Made by a program: the position numbers and the translations under genes. A stretch of DNA of 33,787 bases from Dysgonamonadaceae bacterium (GTDB lineage: Bacteria > Bacteroidota > Bacteroidia > Bacteroidales > Azobacteroidaceae), in the NCBI GenBank assembly GCA_031289145.1, contig JAITQA010000131.1, forward strand, positions 1 through 33,787. The letters run 5' to 3'. The notes beneath the pieces are model-generated. The model did no database searches and was not told where the DNA came from. It saw only the letters and a program-made list of their open reading frames with translations. Below, one piece after another: positions 32,228 to 33,787 of the stretch (position 1 is the first letter of the stretch; every line of letters starts with the position of its first letter).

Positions 32228-33574
32228 AGAGGGAATATGCATTCTGATGCGCCATTCCGGCGGGTACAAATTGTTGGCCCTCGCGCCTATATTCTTGATA
32301 AATCCCAAAGGATGATTCCGATAACCGACGATGATATATCCTTTCGGAAAATTGCTGGGTATGTCGTGCAAGGCCTCTTTCCGTAAGTATTGCAAGGCAT
32401 TTTCCTTGTCAAGTTCCCAAAACGGGAACTTTCCCTCCGGTAAGGCGGAAGACATAGCCAAGGCATGCGCAGGAATCATATCCCTGCCTTTCATTTCACC
32501 CAAAGTCACGCCCGCCGACACGATTTTTAATGTGCTTTTCAACAAACGATAATCAGGATAAAAAACGGAAGGAATAGCGCCGAAAACATTGCCTTCCCTG
32601 AAGATGGTAAAATCGTCCGGGGAAGAAAGCCATGTTTTCAAGTCGGGCGAAGGCCCGATTCCGGCGGTTTTGCCACTGTCACTTCGTTCGGAACGACGCA
32701 GAAAGGACTTTTCCCGACTGTTTCCGGCAGTCATTGCGCCGTTTTTTCTCAGTCCTGCGATAAAGAAACCTTCTCCGCGGGTTTTGTGAGGCATGAAACG
32801 GTGGGGGGCTTCCAATTGTTCGGAACCCATTTTGCTGCAAATCCAATTGATATTGTTTTCATTTTCTTCCCGGTTGTAGGTACAGGTGCTGTAAATCAGG
32901 ATGCCTCCGGGTTTCAAGGCCGACCAGACGCCGGCCACAATCCGCCGCTGACGCTCGGCGCAAAGCCTTACATGATTGACCGACCATTCCGAAACTGCAA
33001 GCGGGTCTTTGCGGAACATGCCTTCGCCGGAGCAAGGTAAATCAGCGACAATCAGATCATAAAATCCGGTCAGTTTACCGATATCCGACGGATCATTACC
33101 GGTAACGATAACAGCAGGATTCCCCCATTTGGTCAGGTTTTCCGACAGGATATTCGCCCGCTGACGGATTACTTCGTTGGCCGTAAGGAGACTGCCGTCG
33201 GGCAAGATTGAAGACAAATGCGTAGTTTTTCCCCCGGGCGCCGCACACAAATCCAGGGCTTTCACCGGCTCTTTTACGTATTTCCTGATATAATATTCCA
33301 AAAACATGGACGATGCTTCCTGCACGTAATAACAACCGGCATGGAAAAGCGGGTCAAGGGTAAAGGAAGGACGACTGTCGAGGTAAAAAGCATCCGAAGC
33401 CCAAGGAACGGGCGCCTCTGTCCTTTCCTCGGAAAGGAAGAAATTTTTTCCCGGATTCAGGCGGATACTCACCGGACTTTCTTCCTGCAGCGCCTGCTCA
33501 AATTCATACCATTCATTACCAAGTAAGGGCTTTGTCCTTTCAACAAATGCTTCGGGTAACCGTATGTACACCAT
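32222..33574 (-). CDS. rsmF: RsmF-type 16S rRNA m5C methyltransferase
   Basis: 450 aa, NOL1/NOP2/Sun family. The N-terminal segment SPVSIRLNPGK is followed by the SAM-binding LDLCAAPGGKTT (107-118), the DLPCSGEGMFRKD motif with its cysteine at 181, and YSTCTYNREENE with the catalytic cysteine at 231. A charged linker (about 275-310) leads to a C-terminal PUA-like RNA-binding region containing ALHDIPSNFPKGYIIVGYRNHPLGF split over two strands. The enzyme methylates cytosine C5 in 16S rRNA (by relation to RsmF/YebU); the exact position is inferred. A -7 element lies 27 bp upstream. Confidence 0.88.
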   Translation of the reverse strand: MVYIRLPEAFVERTKPLLGNEWYEFEQALQEESPVSIRLNPGKNFFLSEERTEAPVPWASDAFYLDSRPSFTLDPLFHAGCYYVQEASSMFLEYYIRKYVKEPVKALDLCAAPGGKTTHLSSILPDGSLLTANEVIRQRANILSENLTKWGNPAVIVTGNDPSDIGKLTGFYDLIVADLPCSGEGMFRKDPLAVSEWSVNHVRLCAERQRRIVAGVWSALKPGGILIYSTCTYNREENENNINWICSKMGSEQLEAPHRFMPHKTRGEGFFIAGLRKNGAMTAGNSREKSFLRRSERSDSGKTAGIGPSPDLKTWLSSPDDFTIFREGNVFGAIPSVFYPDYRLLKSTLKIVSAGVTLGEMKGRDMIPAHALAMSSALPEGKFPFWELDKENALQYLRKEALHDIPSNFPKGYIIVGYRNHPLGFIKNIGARANNLYPPEWRIRMHIPSL

Positions 33575-33600
33575 AATGCGCTATAATTAATATAATATGA

Positions 33601-33608
33601 CAAAGGTA
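33601..33608 (-). promoter_or_regulatory. Bacteroidota -7 element for rsmF
   Basis: Minus-strand TACCTTTG fits TAnnTTTG, 26 bp before the rsmF ATG. The AT-rich region beyond it (33609-33781) shows no gene; a weak CAATTTTG at 33730-33737 could serve a plus-strand gene. Confidence 0.5.
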
Positions 33609-33781
33609 CATTTTTTTTGCCAATTAAAATGCACCCCTTTATTTCTTTTTGACAAACAAGTTTTATGTAATAATTATTTAAATTTTCTTAAATTTTACTT
33701 TAAGGCAACTTTTTTGCATTAAACAAACACAATTTTGCCCTCGAAATTTCAATTATTAATCATTTTAAACATCTTTTTATT

Positions 33782-33787
33782 ATGAAG
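33782..33787 (+). CDS. Possible start of a new gene at the right edge
   Basis: ATG AAG are the last six bases of the window, after a 200-bp AT-rich leader with a degenerate -7 element (CAATTTTG, 33730-33737). Met-Lys is a common start for exported Bacteroidota proteins, but two codons cannot identify anything. Confidence 0.25.

Overview
The window looks like a chromosomal segment of an anaerobic Bacteroidota, most likely order Bacteroidales; the family cannot be fixed from the sequence alone. The signs are a SusC/SusD pair with DUF4843, PKD-like and TlpA-type partners, DUF4249 beside a TonB-dependent receptor, Bacteroidota-style lipoprotein signals, and a TAnnTTTG -7 promoter element in front of at least eight transcription units. 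I see no rRNA, tRNA, CRISPR array, integrase or transposase. Genes are densely packed, often with ATGA/TAATG overlaps, and no gene-free stretch exceeds 300 bp.

Layout. 1-3207: tail of an unidentified gene, a DUF4249 lipoprotein and a TonB-dependent receptor, all overlapping. 3384-6277: pyrE, an SRPBCC protein, argH and a small Rieske-like lipoprotein, apparently one operon. 6293-8508: a copper P-type ATPase split over two frames at a run of ten A; the zero frame encodes a free-standing HMA metal-binding domain and the -1 frame the rest of CopA. 8596-12396: a single-polypeptide restriction-modification-specificity enzyme with its own promoter, the most accessory-looking gene here. 12638-14898: purD and a polytopic membrane protein. 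14806-17630, minus strand: an OmpH/Skp-like protein coupled to a family 2 glycosyltransferase, then a hotdog thioesterase coupled to mnmD. 17828-21901, plus strand: pepD, then a beta-helix lipoprotein and a secreted endonuclease/exonuclease/phosphatase protein. 21913-30534, minus strand: a five-gene susC-susD-DUF4843-PKD-like-TlpA operon with no glycosidase. 30713-33574: a secreted GHL10 glycosidase-like protein convergent with an RsmF-type rRNA methyltransferase. The right end is AT-rich and stops two codons into a possible new gene.

The observation most worth pursuing is the copA frame break. Its position, between an intact HMA domain and an intact ATPase core, on a classic slippage sequence, resembles recoding that would yield both a copper chaperone and a copper pump from one gene. 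A homopolymer sequencing error or a recent frameshift mutation is the main alternative. The fused restriction-modification enzyme, the Rieske-like lipoprotein that lacks its ligand histidines, and the palindromic elements between genes are secondary leads.
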